Shown here one piece after another: positions 23,907-35,500 of a stretch of 64,000 bases of DNA. How positions within the stretch are numbered: position 1 is the first letter of the stretch; the number at the start of each line of letters is the position of its first letter. Position numbers and translations under genes: made by a program. Source of the DNA: Seminavis robusta (lineage: Eukaryota; Bacillariophyta; Bacillariophyceae; Naviculales; Naviculaceae). The stretch covers positions 34,424 through 98,423 of the forward strand of contig CAICTM010000179.1 in NCBI GenBank assembly GCA_903772945.1, in the 5' to 3' direction. Under the pieces are notes generated by a model. That model made no database searches and had not been told where the DNA came from. It saw only the letters and a list, made by a program, of their open reading frames with translations.

Positions 23907-25325
23907 ATGCTATTCTCCCCCCTGAAACCACGGCAAGGGAAAAAGCTGCAACCCAACAAGCGCCAACAACGAGCCAAACTGAGCAATATCATATTCATCT
24001 TGTTTTCGGTACTGGGAGTTATCATCTTCTGGGTCGGGTTCCAAGTTGCCCCGCAACGACTATCACTCGCCCTGAGTCGACGAGTGCCACGAGCCAAGAG
24101 TTCTCTGCCGCTCTTTGTCAAACCACCTCCCCATTCGCTGCTCAGTCATGCCACAGTACCTCAAGTGGATGCCTATATTAATGGCACTAGTACAAGTAAT
24201 ACGGCACAATCTACCTGGTTGGGATCGATGAAGTACCTAGAATCGCCCAGTTGCAAACAATACGCGTCTTGCGAAATTCATTTTCCATTTTTGGACATTG
24301 AAGAAGAAGGAGCCGATTGGGCCGAAGAACGGATACGCAACCATATCGACAAAAGGACTGACTATGCCGTCTTGACACGCAAGGGATTCAAAGCTCTCGT
24401 TACCAATGTCAAATCCAATCAAGATCGAGCCTTTGTCATTGCACCCCTCGAAGCCGTAGAAGAATCGGCATTGCCGGTTGGGCCGGACGATTTCCTCATG
24501 GGACTCTTTGATGGACACGGACCCGTCGGGCACGGAACGGCCCATTTTGCTGCCATGGAATTGCCAGCCCTCATTTTGCGCAATATGCAACGACGGAAAA
24601 AATTCATACCGGCCCGCCATGTTACAGAGGGCGTCCAATCCGCACTCAAAGATTCCTTTGTCAGTCTCGATGAGAACATTCCCTTTTTGGAAACATCGGG
24701 GAGTACCGGGATAATCATTTTGAGACTAGGAACCCACTTGTTCTTTGCCAGTACGGGAGATAGTCAAGCGTTTTTGATCAAGGCTGACACGGCACGACAA
24801 GGCCCGGATGCTGTCACCATTGTACAATCCACAATACCGCATAAACCCGATCAAGTCATGGAAACGGCACGGATCCGATCGGCCGGTGGAAGTGTCATTC
24901 CCAAAACCAATATGGATACTTCCAGTCGCGTCATTATTCCAGTAGGAGAAGATGGTACCACTCTGGCACTGGCCATGTCACGGTCTCTGGGCGACCCGGA
25001 AGGCAAAAATGCCAATGTCATTATCCCGGATCCCAATGTGGATTTTATTGATCTGGCCAAATTGGAGCAACCACAACAACAAACGGATGCGCCCTCTCAA
25101 CCACGGTACTTTGTCGTTGTGGCCAGTGATGGATTGCTCGACAAAATTTCGCCGTTGAAAGTAGCGCAGCGAATGGCGCAAAGTTTCTACCATGAAACAC
25201 CACCCAATCCATTAATGGCCGCCAACGAGCTCATTCAAAGTGCCTCGCAAATGTGGTTCTCTGGGGGAGACATGATGAGATATCGAGATGATATCAGCAT
25301 TGCTGTCAAGATGATTGATCTGTAA
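23907..25325 (+). CDS. PP2C-family protein phosphatase with N-terminal membrane anchor
   Basis: Single exon of 472 aa from the first ATG at 23907; upstream in-frame starts are only TTG. A hydrophobic segment at ~26-49 (NIIFILFSVLGVIIFWVGF) after a Lys/Arg-rich N-terminus predicts a signal anchor, with the phosphatase on the other side of the membrane. The PP2C core spans ~165-470. It has GLFDGHGPVGHG (Asp202 and Gly203 as metal-site residues), FFASTGDSQAFL, AMSRSLGDPEG, VVASDGLLD and RDDISIAV (Asp461). All main metal-ligand motifs are present, so activity on phospho-Ser/Thr is expected. Which membrane it sits in is not clear. Confidence 0.85.
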   Translation: MLFSPLKPRQGKKLQPNKRQQRAKLSNIIFILFSVLGVIIFWVGFQVAPQRLSLALSRRVPRAKSSLPLFVKPPPHSLLSHATVPQVDAYINGTSTSNTAQSTWLGSMKYLESPSCKQYASCEIHFPFLDIEEEGADWAEERIRNHIDKRTDYAVLTRKGFKALVTNVKSNQDRAFVIAPLEAVEESALPVGPDDFLMGLFDGHGPVGHGTAHFAAMELPALILRNMQRRKKFIPARHVTEGVQSALKDSFVSLDENIPFLETSGSTGIIILRLGTHLFFASTGDSQAFLIKADTARQGPDAVTIVQSTIPHKPDQVMETARIRSAGGSVIPKTNMDTSSRVIIPVGEDGTTLALAMSRSLGDPEGKNANVIIPDPNVDFIDLAKLEQPQQQTDAPSQPRYFVVVASDGLLDKISPLKVAQRMAQSFYHETPPNPLMAANELIQSASQMWFSGGDMMRYRDDISIAVKMIDL

Positions 25326-25801
25326 TAACAGATGGAAAGAAACAAAAACAAAAGCACGCCGTACACCTTGCAGGATGGAACGTACTGCGCGAAGATGGCA
25401 ATCATCCAGTCTGGGGACAGTCAGACACCAGAAGGAAGCTGTATTTGCTTCTACAAGCATGGGGCTCCCTCTGAACTATCGTCTATAACAGTTTGTCTAC
25501 GTGTACGGTGCAGTGTCGAGACGACGACATTGCACGGTAGAAGAACCCCCCTACCGGCGAACAACACCGCTGGTGAACGATGATTATTCTAGAAAAACCT
25601 AACTAGATAGAGTCGTTGAAGCGTGAGAATGCAATGGATGCTTAGATACATGTACGAGAGAAAGTCTTGATTGTGTTTTTATTCGTTGTGTGTTATTTTA
25701 TAAATGGATAGTCGATGGTTTATTGCATTCTGCTAGTGAAATTTGTTGGTGATTGCATGTGCTTATTAATATCTGAGTCACCACTGTAGTGTTGACGACA
25801 T
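25326..25801. other. Convergent intergenic region between PP2C and ArfGAP
   Basis: Presumed 3' UTRs of two converging genes. AT-rich around 25670-25780. No gene seen. Confidence 0.5.
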
Positions 25802-26434
25802 TCACTGGACTGTTGCTGTCTTTGCCTTGGAGCAAGCCACAGTTTGATGAATCTTCTCTTTGGATTGTTGATGGTATCGTCGTCGTGCGGCTTCCCGTCC
25901 CTTGTATTCCCCGGCATTGGCAACGGTCTCGACGTGCTTTTGGAGATTGGATCGATAAAACAGGGCCGCCTTGGTTTGGTATCGTCGATCCATCATGCCG
26001 GACATTCCATGTCGATCAAAAAAGGACGTCAACTGTTCGTTGCCACCTTCCAACATGGCCATGATTTGAGAATGAGACCAGGCATCCATATCAATCGATC
26101 GGACCCGTGATATTTGGACGCCAAAGGATCGGTGACGTCCACTGCAACGGACGCAAAGTAGAATGCCATAACTGACACTGGCCCATTCCGGACGAGCCGC
26201 GCCACAATCGGCACAATACGAGTTTCCGGGCAAGTTGTAGAGCATGCTACGGCAGGCCATGGGAAAGGCAACGCCATCGGCTACGGTACGATGCGAGCCA
26301 CAACGAATGGCTTCGAGTTCATTGGACACATTGCGAATCATGGGAACAGAAGTTTGTTGTTGTTGCTGCTGCTGATGTTCTGTTGTAGTAGTGTGAACGG
26401 CGAGCAATTGACTGTTGTTGTGGGTAGCAATCAT
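25802..26434 (-). CDS. ArfGAP-domain protein
   Basis: Single exon of 210 aa starting at ATG 26434. Residues ~9-35 are Thr/Gln-rich with a short poly-Gln run. The ArfGAP zinc finger runs from ~60: CADCGAARPEW, then GILLCVRCSGRHRSFG, which is the CX2C-X16-CX2C arrangement, followed by VQISRVRSIDMDAW containing the arginine finger of the family. These proteins stimulate GTP hydrolysis by Arf GTPases during vesicle coat cycling. The C-terminal ~50 residues are basic and Gln-rich with no further domain. A long GAAT microsatellite sits only 9 bp upstream of the start codon. Confidence 0.88.
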   Translation of the reverse strand: MIATHNNSQLLAVHTTTTEHQQQQQQQTSVPMIRNVSNELEAIRCGSHRTVADGVAFPMACRSMLYNLPGNSYCADCGAARPEWASVSYGILLCVRCSGRHRSFGVQISRVRSIDMDAWSHSQIMAMLEGGNEQLTSFFDRHGMSGMMDRRYQTKAALFYRSNLQKHVETVANAGEYKGREAARRRYHQQSKEKIHQTVACSKAKTATVQ

Positions 26435-26443
26435 GGTGTTATG

Positions 26444-26510
26444 GAATGAATGAATGAATGAATGAATGAATGAATGAATGAATGAATGAATGAATGAATG
26501 AATGAATGAA
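26444..26510. repeat. (GAAT)n tetranucleotide microsatellite, about 16.75 perfect copies
   Basis: Uninterrupted GAAT units over 67 bp, directly before the ArfGAP start codon, so probably within its 5' UTR or core promoter. Read on the minus strand it is (ATTC)n. Confidence 0.97.
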
Positions 26511-27328
26511 CGTGAATTCGTCGAGTACTATGATTGAGTTCAGTCTTTTGGAGACAGAAAAAATGAGCTCTGAATGAGGGCGTTCACTGATGGATGTGCG
26601 ATGTGTCATGGATGGATTCCGACTACAGCGATGTGCCATGGATGGATTCCGACAACTGTGCCGTACCTGCCTCCAACACGCTGGAGGCCAGGAAGATGGT
26701 CCTGACAGGGCGGGGCCATGGGGTCCATTTGAATCAAAGCAAAAATTGACAAAATGTGACTGGGAGAGTCTTTTGGTTTGACGGCTCGCTCGCAGCTGTG
26801 ACAACTCCCTTCTGCAAAATGCTGTGTCGAGAATGAAAAGTACATGTGCCTGTTTGCCTCTCGCTCGTCACTAGTCAGCGACTAGTTAAGGAGGGAACTT
26901 CGATTATGTTCTTTCTTCTTCACTGTAACAGTTCCAGTGACTTGCTTTAAGTCCTCAGATCAGTGGAGATTTAACTGATCATCTCCAGTAAAAATGTCAT
27001 CATCACAATGTCTCACCCACACACATCACCTTTGGAGGACGAGCGACAGCGCCGGTGAAGCCTCCGTGAGCAACATTTTGTGGTGTGTCTTTATTTTTGT
27101 TGATCGATGTGTTGTTCTGGTGTTTGTTGTCGCTTGTATCCTGCTTGGCTACCTGTCTAATAGAAAGCTCAAGAATACCATTCATTCATCCATCCAACCA
27201 AAAGGTGACACTCATCTTTTGCTCAAAGTACAATTCAATTCGCCAAAGGCAACAAGGGCCACTCCAATTTCTCTACCGGTAGTCAGTCCAATTGAGTGCT
27301 TTTTGAATCTTTGTTTGTTGTCTCCCTG
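26511..27328. other. Divergent intergenic region between ArfGAP and the second PP2C gene
   Basis: No gene seen. Holds a short imperfect repeat of an ATGGATTCCGAC unit around 26608-26655 and one TACCGGTA palindrome at 27274-27281, about 50 bp before the PP2C start. Confidence 0.5.
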
Positions 27329-30247
27329 ATGGCCAGTGCTACGAGTGTTGTTCCTCATCCAGTCGTCAATTTTGGAATGGCATCCAACGACACGAACACT
27401 ATGAAGGTTCATGCGGCTCCAGAGGAAGAGGCAGCTGCTCCATTAATCACCACTACTCCCAAAGCCAAAAAGAAAAATGGAGTCAAGGCTACTTCTGCTA
27501 ATAGTAGGGCCAAGGCAACTCGCACTACTTCGGTACAAACAGCTCCCGTCGAAGGAGAAAATAATAAGCCCAGCAATAAACCAAAGCACAAACGATCCAA
27601 TTCCGATACCATGGGAATCTCCTCGAGTGATTTGTCTACCGCCAGTGCTCCCGTGACACCGACCCAAAAATCCGAGAACAAACTGCTCCGAAAGGGATCC
27701 CTAACACCCACTACACGAGGAGCGCATCTCAAAAAGGGCGTGCAACGAGTCAAACGAGGGAATTCCTTTGATGGTGTTGGAGCTAGCAGCAACAGTAGCA
27801 GTCCAAAGCCAGAAAAACCAACCATGAAAAAGGCTCCCTCTCTAGGACAAATCAAGGGGAAAAAGAAGAAAGATTTGGTGCAACAAACGACAAAACGAAT
27901 GAGTTCCAGTGTCTCCAAACTCAAGGCTGCCAAAGATCTAAGCCAATCGGTAGGGAGACTCAGTGCCAGCACGTCCAAGCTCAAAATATCCAAAGATCTT
28001 TCTGCCGTAGAACAGCAAACGGCCAAATGGCTTGCCATCAGCCTAGCCAAAATAAAAGCCGCCAATCAAGACTTGGAATCCGGAGGTATCACTCCCATGC
28101 CACCAGCATCCGGACGACCTTCCCTGGAGAGCAACGACAATATGGAGCAAGAAGATGAATCCAATGGTCCGGGCAGTCCTGGAGCCGGAACACCCAGGTC
28201 TTCCGTGGCATCCTTGAAGCCGAAAACCAAGAATCGTGGCGGCAGTCCAGGAGCAAAATCACGATCGTCCGTGTCATCGGTCAGATCCAAACAATCCAAG
28301 GGGAAATCCAAAGCCCGCGCCAAAAGCGTCATGCTGGGGAATAATTCAGCGTCTTCCTCCTCCTTGTCGCAGAACAAGAGACATTCCCATGGCACCAAGG
28401 TAGCACGACAACAAAGTCCACAACAGCAACGATTCATGTCGGAATCCGAACGACTCGCTCCCATTAGTGACAAAGTGGATACGGCATCGTCGAGGTCGTG
28501 TCGAACTGTTTCCGATTTAGAAGTCCGATTGGAAAGTCAACGAATGCTGGACGAAGGAGCATTTTATGATCCACAAAAGACTAAATCGACGGCTAGCGAC
28601 GCACTCTCATCGACAATCCACGGTTCTGGCATTAGTAGTGCTGCTGCAAAAAAACAAGTCAGTAACAAGACATCGTTGGATTCGAAATCGGCACATGGGT
28701 TACCGACCAGTCTGTATGCGGCAGAGGCGGCAGCAAAAGCCCGTTCGTCGTTGCAGGAGCAAATGACCAATCAATCGGAACGAGTGCATCGACGACGCGC
28801 CCAGCAGACGGACGCCAATAACAACAAGCCCAAACCAGGAAACGTGACATTTTTTGGCAATCCGCTGCTCCCCATTGATATTGTCGGAAAGATGCAGAAA
28901 CTGCCCAAATTAAATTTGATGCATCACAAGGATGCTCTTCAAGTACTGGGATCCATCAACTCCATGAAACGACAACAACTCAACGTGAAAATGGAATCAA
29001 CGAATGCTTCCACCGCAGCTTTGCCGTTGTCGCGGAGTTTGACCAATCCCAGCAGCAGCAATAATGAAACTCCGTCGGAGGATGGAAAAGCAAAGACAGA
29101 ATTAAAAGTCATTCAACTGCTCAAAACAGCCGGGACGGCAGCATCCGCAACACTCTCCATGACGGGCTTTAAAGGTGGCGATCCGGAAGATCAAATCAAT
29201 CATGATCGCTCTTTGATTGTAGCTCCGTTTTATTTGCGAAATCACAGCAATTCCATGGTTCGAAGACGTCTGATCGGTGTCTTTGACGGTCACGCCGAAC
29301 ACGGATGCAGATTTGCCGAGCACTGTCAACAGCTATTGCCGAGCTTGCTCTCGCGCAAACTGTCGGAGGAATTCAAAAGGGCCGTGGAAGATATTTCGGC
29401 AGGCATCAAAACGGGGGAAGACGAGGTGGCAATCACGAAACGAGTGCTGATAGAATCCTTTGTCATTATGGATGAATCCTCTCCCAGAGAGGCTACGGGG
29501 GGATGCACTGCTACCGTGGTCTACCAACAAGGCCAAAAAGTATTTATTGCTAATACGGGCGACAGTCGCTCGTTCATTGCAGTTTATCGAAAGAACCATC
29601 CCCACATAGTTCAGCATCAAAAGAAAGAAAAGGGGGGTAGCCCAAAGCAATCGAAGAGTCCGAAATCAATGACAGCAGATGATACACCCACCGTCAGTCA
29701 CACAAAGGTGGTATATATGAGCAGGGAGGACAAACCTGACCTTGTCGACGAACGAACACGACTAGAAGGATGGGGAGGGGAAATCATACCGGCCGAGAAG
29801 AACAAATCTGCCAAAGTCAGATTCCAGGCGGGCCGCTCCGGCAAAATATCTGCTACGTTGAGTATGAGTCGGAGCATTGGAGACTGGCAATTCACTCCCC
29901 TTGGCGTTATCGCGGATCCAATCGTCGATGTCCTGGATCTCAAAGAGCTAGTCGAAAACGAAATGAGCTCTGATGGCGACGATGAGAACAATGACGATGA
30001 TGTCTGCGTGTTTGCAGTGTGCGTTTCTGATGGCATGATGATTGAAAGCAATGACGAGGCCGAAGTTGTCGCGTCGGAACTCGCTACCAGCCTCTTCAGT
30101 GACGACGGCCACTATCCCTTGAGTTCGTGTCAACACCTCATCACCAGGACTGCTGCTGTTTGGGATAAACGAAACAAAGGGAAGTTTCGCGATGACATCA
30201 CAATCGCTGTGACAGTTTTGAGAGCACCATCTTCGTCGGGTGACTAG
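27329..30247 (+). CDS. PP2C-family phosphatase with long basic disordered N-terminus
   Basis: Single exon of 972 aa from ATG 27329; the frame opens upstream only with GTG. Residues ~35-520 are Ser/Lys/Pro-rich, disordered and basic, with many SP and TP sites, and include a short repeated helix (SSSVSKLKAAKDLSQSVGRL and the following copy) near 190-225. The PP2C domain is at ~625-970: GVFDGHAEHG (Asp653), IANTGDSRSF, ATLSMSRSIGDW, CVSDGMM and FRDDITIAV (~954). The first motif reads DGHA rather than DGHG, while the metal-binding Asp and Gly are kept. A Lys/Ser-rich loop interrupts the domain between GDSRSF and the MSREDKPDL segment. The N-terminus could serve for docking or phosphorylation control; that is inference. 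Confidence 0.85.
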   Translation: MASATSVVPHPVVNFGMASNDTNTMKVHAAPEEEAAAPLITTTPKAKKKNGVKATSANSRAKATRTTSVQTAPVEGENNKPSNKPKHKRSNSDTMGISSSDLSTASAPVTPTQKSENKLLRKGSLTPTTRGAHLKKGVQRVKRGNSFDGVGASSNSSSPKPEKPTMKKAPSLGQIKGKKKKDLVQQTTKRMSSSVSKLKAAKDLSQSVGRLSASTSKLKISKDLSAVEQQTAKWLAISLAKIKAANQDLESGGITPMPPASGRPSLESNDNMEQEDESNGPGSPGAGTPRSSVASLKPKTKNRGGSPGAKSRSSVSSVRSKQSKGKSKARAKSVMLGNNSASSSSLSQNKRHSHGTKVARQQSPQQQRFMSESERLAPISDKVDTASSRSCRTVSDLEVRLESQRMLDEGAFYDPQKTKSTASDALSSTIHGSGISSAAAKKQVSNKTSLDSKSAHGLPTSLYAAEAAAKARSSLQEQMTNQSERVHRRRAQQTDANNNKPKPGNVTFFGNPLLPIDIVGKMQKLPKLNLMHHKDALQVLGSINSMKRQQLNVKMESTNASTAALPLSRSLTNPSSSNNETPSEDGKAKTELKVIQLLKTAGTAASATLSMTGFKGGDPEDQINHDRSLIVAPFYLRNHSNSMVRRRLIGVFDGHAEHGCRFAEHCQQLLPSLLSRKLSEEFKRAVEDISAGIKTGEDEVAITKRVLIESFVIMDESSPREATGGCTATVVYQQGQKVFIANTGDSRSFIAVYRKNHPHIVQHQKKEKGGSPKQSKSPKSMTADDTPTVSHTKVVYMSREDKPDLVDERTRLEGWGGEIIPAEKNKSAKVRFQAGRSGKISATLSMSRSIGDWQFTPLGVIADPIVDVLDLKELVENEMSSDGDDENNDDDVCVFAVCVSDGMMIESNDEAEVVASELATSLFSDDGHYPLSSCQHLITRTAAVWDKRNKGKFRDDITIAVTVLRAPSSSGD

Positions 30248-30636
30248 CTTCTACGCTGTTTAATTAATAATAGGTCACAATTTGCTACCGACGTGGTGGA
30301 GCAGGTAGATTGGTTGAATGAATATTTCAGATGTTGAGCTGTGTGGGACATTGAAAATCCATTGCACGGTAGTGCCGCTCCCTTTTCAAGTTTGCCGGAG
30401 GCCCAAATACCGGTACGGTGCAGTGGAACACATCAATCAAGTTGGCCTCTGATTGCTGCTACCGGTATCTGCTACTCGTACCGATTCGAATTGAACAAAA
30501 AAGTTTGCATCCGACCGCCGTTATTCCCAGGCTGACTAAAACTAGATGTAGTCGACTGAATATCATCCTCCGTATTGACTTTGGTTGCCTATGATTAACA
30601 GTATGGTCAGTAGTAGCTTGGCAGGTGTACAGTAGC
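30248..30636. other. Convergent intergenic region
   Basis: Presumed 3' UTRs. Two TACCGGTA palindromes lie 52 bp apart (30408-30415 and 30460-30467). No gene seen. Confidence 0.5.
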
Positions 30637-31750
30637 TTAGCTTTGCTCTGCTGCCGCCGCCTTCTGAGTCATCTCGACAATCAAAGTGCGAACATCTTTT
30701 CGGTCCTCTGCTTGTCTTGAAAATGGCAGTCTCAATTTGAATTGTTCTGGCTGGAAAGAGAGGCCCGGTTCACGTGTTACCTGGAATGAAACAGAGTGCG
30801 GATGAGTTAGCCGAAGTGTGATGATGGAGAAGGTCAACAAACAAACATACCTTGATGTACATCCCAAGCGAGTCCACCGAGGTGATTTCTGCAGCTGTCA
30901 AGGTAATATCGTCAAGCCCAGGCAATCCCTGCACCATAGCAAGAGTAGCACTAGAGTGGTCTTCGTTCATGTGGCCACCAATCGCAGCTCCAAACTGTGC
31001 CACGGCATCCGGTTTGGCAGCAACGTACTCCTCCGCTGTCACCGACCCGGCACGGGCAAATCCACCAACAAAGCGGAGTTTTTCAACCTGAAGACGGAAC
31101 CAAGTGAAATCTCCAAAATTAATCCAGACTTTAGAGTTGGGATGCTTGGCCAAATAGAGCTCTTTGGCCTTCTCAATTTCCTCCTGAGGTAACTTCGAAC
31201 AGGTGCCCATTAAATTGACACGGCCATCAGCCGCTCCTTTAAATTCCTTGGCAGCCACAGTCAAGCTCGCCTTGGGGTCCACCAGGATGTCCTGAGTATG
31301 GGTAGACATGCCCGAAAACAAAAAGAGAGGATTTCCATTCTCATCGGGTACAAATCCAACCACTGATCCAGACGGGTATCCTTCTTCAGCTTTGGAATTG
31401 GTGGAAATGACAGCATACCCATGATTGTACTGAACCAACGTCCGGATTTCCGTGGGCCAATCGAGTTTTGGGGCTTCCTTCTGGTACCCCATGTAAGCTT
31501 CAGCCTGAGCCTGCAATCTCTCTTGCTCCTCGGGAGACAAGTCCGGTACTGGGCCACTCGCGCGCACTTCGTGTCCAGGAGCATTTGACTTTCCAGGTTC
31601 AGATTCCAGTTTCTCGAAAAGCTTGGTTAATACACCGCTTTGGTGGCCTCTGAAGCTCACAGGGGCAAACGCCACACTGCTCTGAAGCAGCAGAGCCAGT
31701 GCAAGGATTCGAAAGTGGATCACCATCTTGCTGACAGTTGTTGTTGACAT
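30637..31750 (-). CDS. Plastid-targeted PNPOx-like split-barrel protein with DUF2470 domain (HugZ / GluTR-binding protein-like)
   Basis: Two exons, 31750-30851 and 30780-30637, with a 70-bp GT-AG intron in phase 0; 347 aa. The leader (FRILALALLLQSS then VAFAPVSF) is a textbook diatom plastid signal; ATG at 31726 is an alternative start. Residues ~95-245 are a pyridoxamine-phosphate-oxidase-like FMN/heme-binding barrel (YAVISTNS, GSVVGFVPDENGNPLFLFSG). Residues ~255-340 are a DUF2470 domain (GGHMNEDHSSATLAMVQGL). This pairing occurs in HugZ-type heme-degrading enzymes and in the plant GluTR-binding protein that controls tetrapyrrole synthesis. A regulatory or heme-binding role in the plastid is inferred; catalysis is uncertain. 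Confidence 0.8.
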
Positions 31751-32579
31751 GGACTATGGATTTCTTTTGTGCTGGGAACTGAGATGTGGATCCGCTGATC
31801 CGTGCCAGAAGATCATGCCAGATGGAAGCTTCGATCTTCGCTTTCGTTCTATTGATGATGATGTGTGGTGCTGCGTCATTCATTCGTGGATACCGTTCTT
31901 CGTGATTACTAACCAGCAGACCTGTAAAGGAGTTTCAACCACCGAACATGCGGTACCGGTACCGAACGGCCCCGCCTTGCTGGAGGGAGCGAGGACCACG
32001 GGCACTACGGTACGCAAGCTGCCTGATTAGTTTAGTTGTAGCAATGTCGCACTGAAGGATACAAAGGTTCCGGCTGAATATTTAGGTTCATAGTATCCCA
32101 CTCGGGTGTGTTGTGCCCACGTTTTGTCGGGGAGTTCTGTCGAAAGGTTGGGACGCAGCAACGGAAGCAACGGCACTGGTCCTCATCCAGGCCAGAATCC
32201 ACCGAGACGAGCCGTGGTATCGCTCGGTTGAAGAGGTAAGCCCATGACGTGCATGAATGATGTTTCCTTGTTTCGCAAAGGTTAGTTCGGCATAACCTGA
32301 CTGAATTGACAAATATATTGCTACCATTTTTATTTCTACCATCTACATGTAGCGGTACTGTATGTATGCATGCTTCCATCATACGATACGTCACCATCAC
32401 ACCAATGAGAGGATCGCCCGCCGATTGAACCATTCAATGACGCTGGGAACCAACCGTGAAGTATCGACCATCTCTCCCCAATATCATTAGTGTGATCGGT
32501 GCGCTGCCCCTGATCGGGAACAGCTTTCGTGTGTAAAAGAATGAAGACGCCAAACCTTTCATTCGTGAGCGTGAAGCCT
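31751..32579. other. Intergenic region between PNPOx-like gene and PKS 3' end
   Basis: About 830 bp. The longest frames are under 175 codons and show no family motifs. One TACCGGTA palindrome at 31954-31961, inside GGTACCGGTACC. Nothing else recognised. Confidence 0.5.
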
Positions 32580-35500
32580 TCAGGCGAGAGCTTCGTGAAC
32601 GCCATTCTTCGTCTGATTGCCCAGAAGCGTTTGCATAACGACACCAGAGTCATGTTTCGCCTCAACGACTCGAACGTCCCGGCTGAGTCCCTCTGCTTGC
32701 TTCGTGTCGATCGAAATCGAATCAGTTGAAAAGACAACAATATGATCAGCCGAGGGAAGACGCCATAGTGCCCGGTAACGGTAGAAGAAGAGCAGCGAGT
32801 GCAGCCTTTCCTCATAAGAGACAAAATGCCCGGACTCTGACTCGTCATTACCTACAAAGTTGATGCAAGACTGCAGACCCTCCAACACTCCTCTGCGAGC
32901 AGCCACATCGCTCGCTTTTGTTGTTGTGAGCAGCGCTGCGATGGCTTCGTCGATGGTGGAAACGTGTTCTTGGCCACTAAGGCTGTTCACCAGGGGTATC
33001 ACCTCAGCCATCTCCTTGCCATTGTAGATGCATCTGGGCAGAGCCGCACAAGTAACCACTACTGCCGGCAGTTCTTCTTGAAGGGTCTGCTGGACCACGG
33101 ATGCCACAATGCCACCAAAACTGAACCCAAAAAACTCAATGGGAACGTTGTTCTGGGCAAACCGCAAAGCCTGCTGAAGGATCTTATCTGTGAGCTGGTC
33201 CAGATCGCAGTCAGGATGATGGTATGGAACTGGGATGTATGCCGTCTCTGGATCGAGTTTCGCTCGCTCCAAGTTCAACTTTGGGTCTAGGAACATGCCG
33301 TCAAAGTAGAAAAGAGCTCGTTTGCACGATTGGTGGGTAGGGGCCTGCTCAAGTAAATGGGTTGCTGTCGGCGGGCTTGATTTTGGACCCGGCTTGTTGG
33401 TATCGCTTTCCATTTTCCGAATGTTCGAGAGAGTGAGTTCACGTATCTGTTTCGGCGCCAAAGTCAGGCCATAGTCACGGGAGAGGATCTGATTGATCTC
33501 GACGATCATCAAGGAATCCACACCAAGATCGGCAAGAGTGTGGTCTTCGTCCTCTGGTGCCTGCTCAAACCCCACGATTTGAAGCACATCAGAGAGCAAG
33601 CTTCTGGTGCCTTCTCCGCAAGCTTTGGCTTGGGCCAGTTCGAGTGGAGCGTAGGCAGAAACAACTGGTGCTTGGCTCAACAACAGACTGTCAAGAGAAT
33701 CGAGCAACGATGGAAGGCTCATCGCCTTCAAACCCAAGTGGGCAAAGGAGTTCTCCATCTTTTCACGTGCAACAAATCCAACGTTTCCGAGTGCGCCCCA
33801 CTGGATGGCCACACTCGGTAAACCATCACGGTGACGTTGTTCGCAGAGTCTTTCTAATGTGCTGTTGGCGTACGCATAGTTGGACTGCCCCTCGTTGCCG
33901 TAGAAAGCGATAGCCGACGAAAAGACCACGAAATGATCGAGCGAAGAGCAATGCTTTCGGGACGCGCGATCAAGAGCATCTCCGATGGAGACCTTGACTT
34001 GAATAGGAAGCTCAAAGTCGGCAAACTGGAAGTTGGAGAATAAATCGTCGCGAAGGGTCATTGCCAGATGAAAGACACCACCAATCGACATTTGCTGCTC
34101 CAGGCTTCGAACGACTTCCTCGGCGATTCCGGGGTCGCTGAGCTTGGCATCGGTAACATCGATCTGAGCACCTTGTGCGCGCCATTCACTGACCTTGAGC
34201 TGCTGGTACGCGGTGAGATTACTAGAACGTGTGGCTATCGTGATGCGTTGAGCACCTCGAGACAACAACCATTGGCAGAACTCAATCCCAACACCACCTA
34301 ACCCGCCTGTGACGAGGTACTGCTTGTCGGGTCTGCAGTGGAAGATGTTCAGAGCTTCGATTGATGACTGGCAAGCACTCATATTCAATATCAATTTCCC
34401 TATCGTGTCACCACGAAGGAGTTCCTCCACAGCTGAACGGACGCCATCTGCAGGTGAGTGGGAGATTGGCTGGATGACTCCTTTGTCAAGCGCATCCTGG
34501 ATGTATTCGTGGATGATGAAGATGTCCTCGTGCTGGTCGTGATACATCTCATCCAGAGCGATGCTTGAGTAGGTGATATTCTTGAGAAAGTGCTTCATCG
34601 GAAGCTGGTGGTTCTCAAACGCATCGTATCGACTGATGTCAATGAAGTGGCCGTACTTGGCAAGCGCTTCCACACTCTTCAAAAGCCGTTCACCTGAAAA
34701 TGAGTTCAGGACAATGTCGACTCCGCGACCATTTGTCAGTTTCAGAAGCTGGGATTTAAAGTAATTGGAGCGAGAGTCAAGGATGTGTGATTCCTTCAGA
34801 TTGGGGAAACGGTCCAACAAGAATGCTCGCTTGGAGTCTGAACCGACGGTGGTGAAAATCTCAAGACCAAGGTCCAATGATATCCAAATCGCCGCCTGAC
34901 CGACGGCACCGGCTCCAGAGTGAATAAAGATACTTTGGCTGCGACGTGCACGTCCTTTGAGTACGATTCCCTCAAACGCCGTTGCATAGGCCACGGGGAT
35001 GGTGCAAGCTGCCTCAAAGCTCATGCTGGGGGGGATAGTCCAAAAGGTCTCCAACCGATCCACAGGAACCCGCGGCGATATCCCAAGGTTAGAGAGATTC
35101 AAACCCATTACGCGTGTTCCGTCTTTGAGCTCGCCAGCATACTCCAACCCAATGGACTCTCCGAAGGGTTTGTAGGTACGGGAGGAAATGCGCCCACTCG
35201 CTAGCATAGCATCTTTGAAATTCAGAGGGAAGCACTTGACGTCTGCCTTTGGTGAACTACAATCCATCGTCCAATCGGGGACTCTACGAATTGATCCTAG
35301 ATCGCCTGGTGAGATCACCCTCAGCTGGAAGTTTGTGTCTGCCGGAATGCCACGCTTGTCTCGCTGCTGGCAGAACTCTGAGCGCATGTAGGTACCTGAC
35401 TGCTCATTTCTCACAACGTTGGACACGAGATCGAGAGCTTGGAGTCGTTCAAGCTCGTTGCTTTCCGGCATTCTTGTTCCGTCGACACAGAGTCCACGCA

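Noticed and set aside
27409-28065. 218-codon minus-strand frame
   Set aside because: Antisense to the Ser/Lys-rich N-terminus of the second PP2C. Its Leu-rich composition follows from the codon pattern of the real gene.
32336-32848. 170-codon minus-strand frame overlapping the PKS end
   Set aside because: Overlaps the PKS 3' coding end in another frame and shows no domain.
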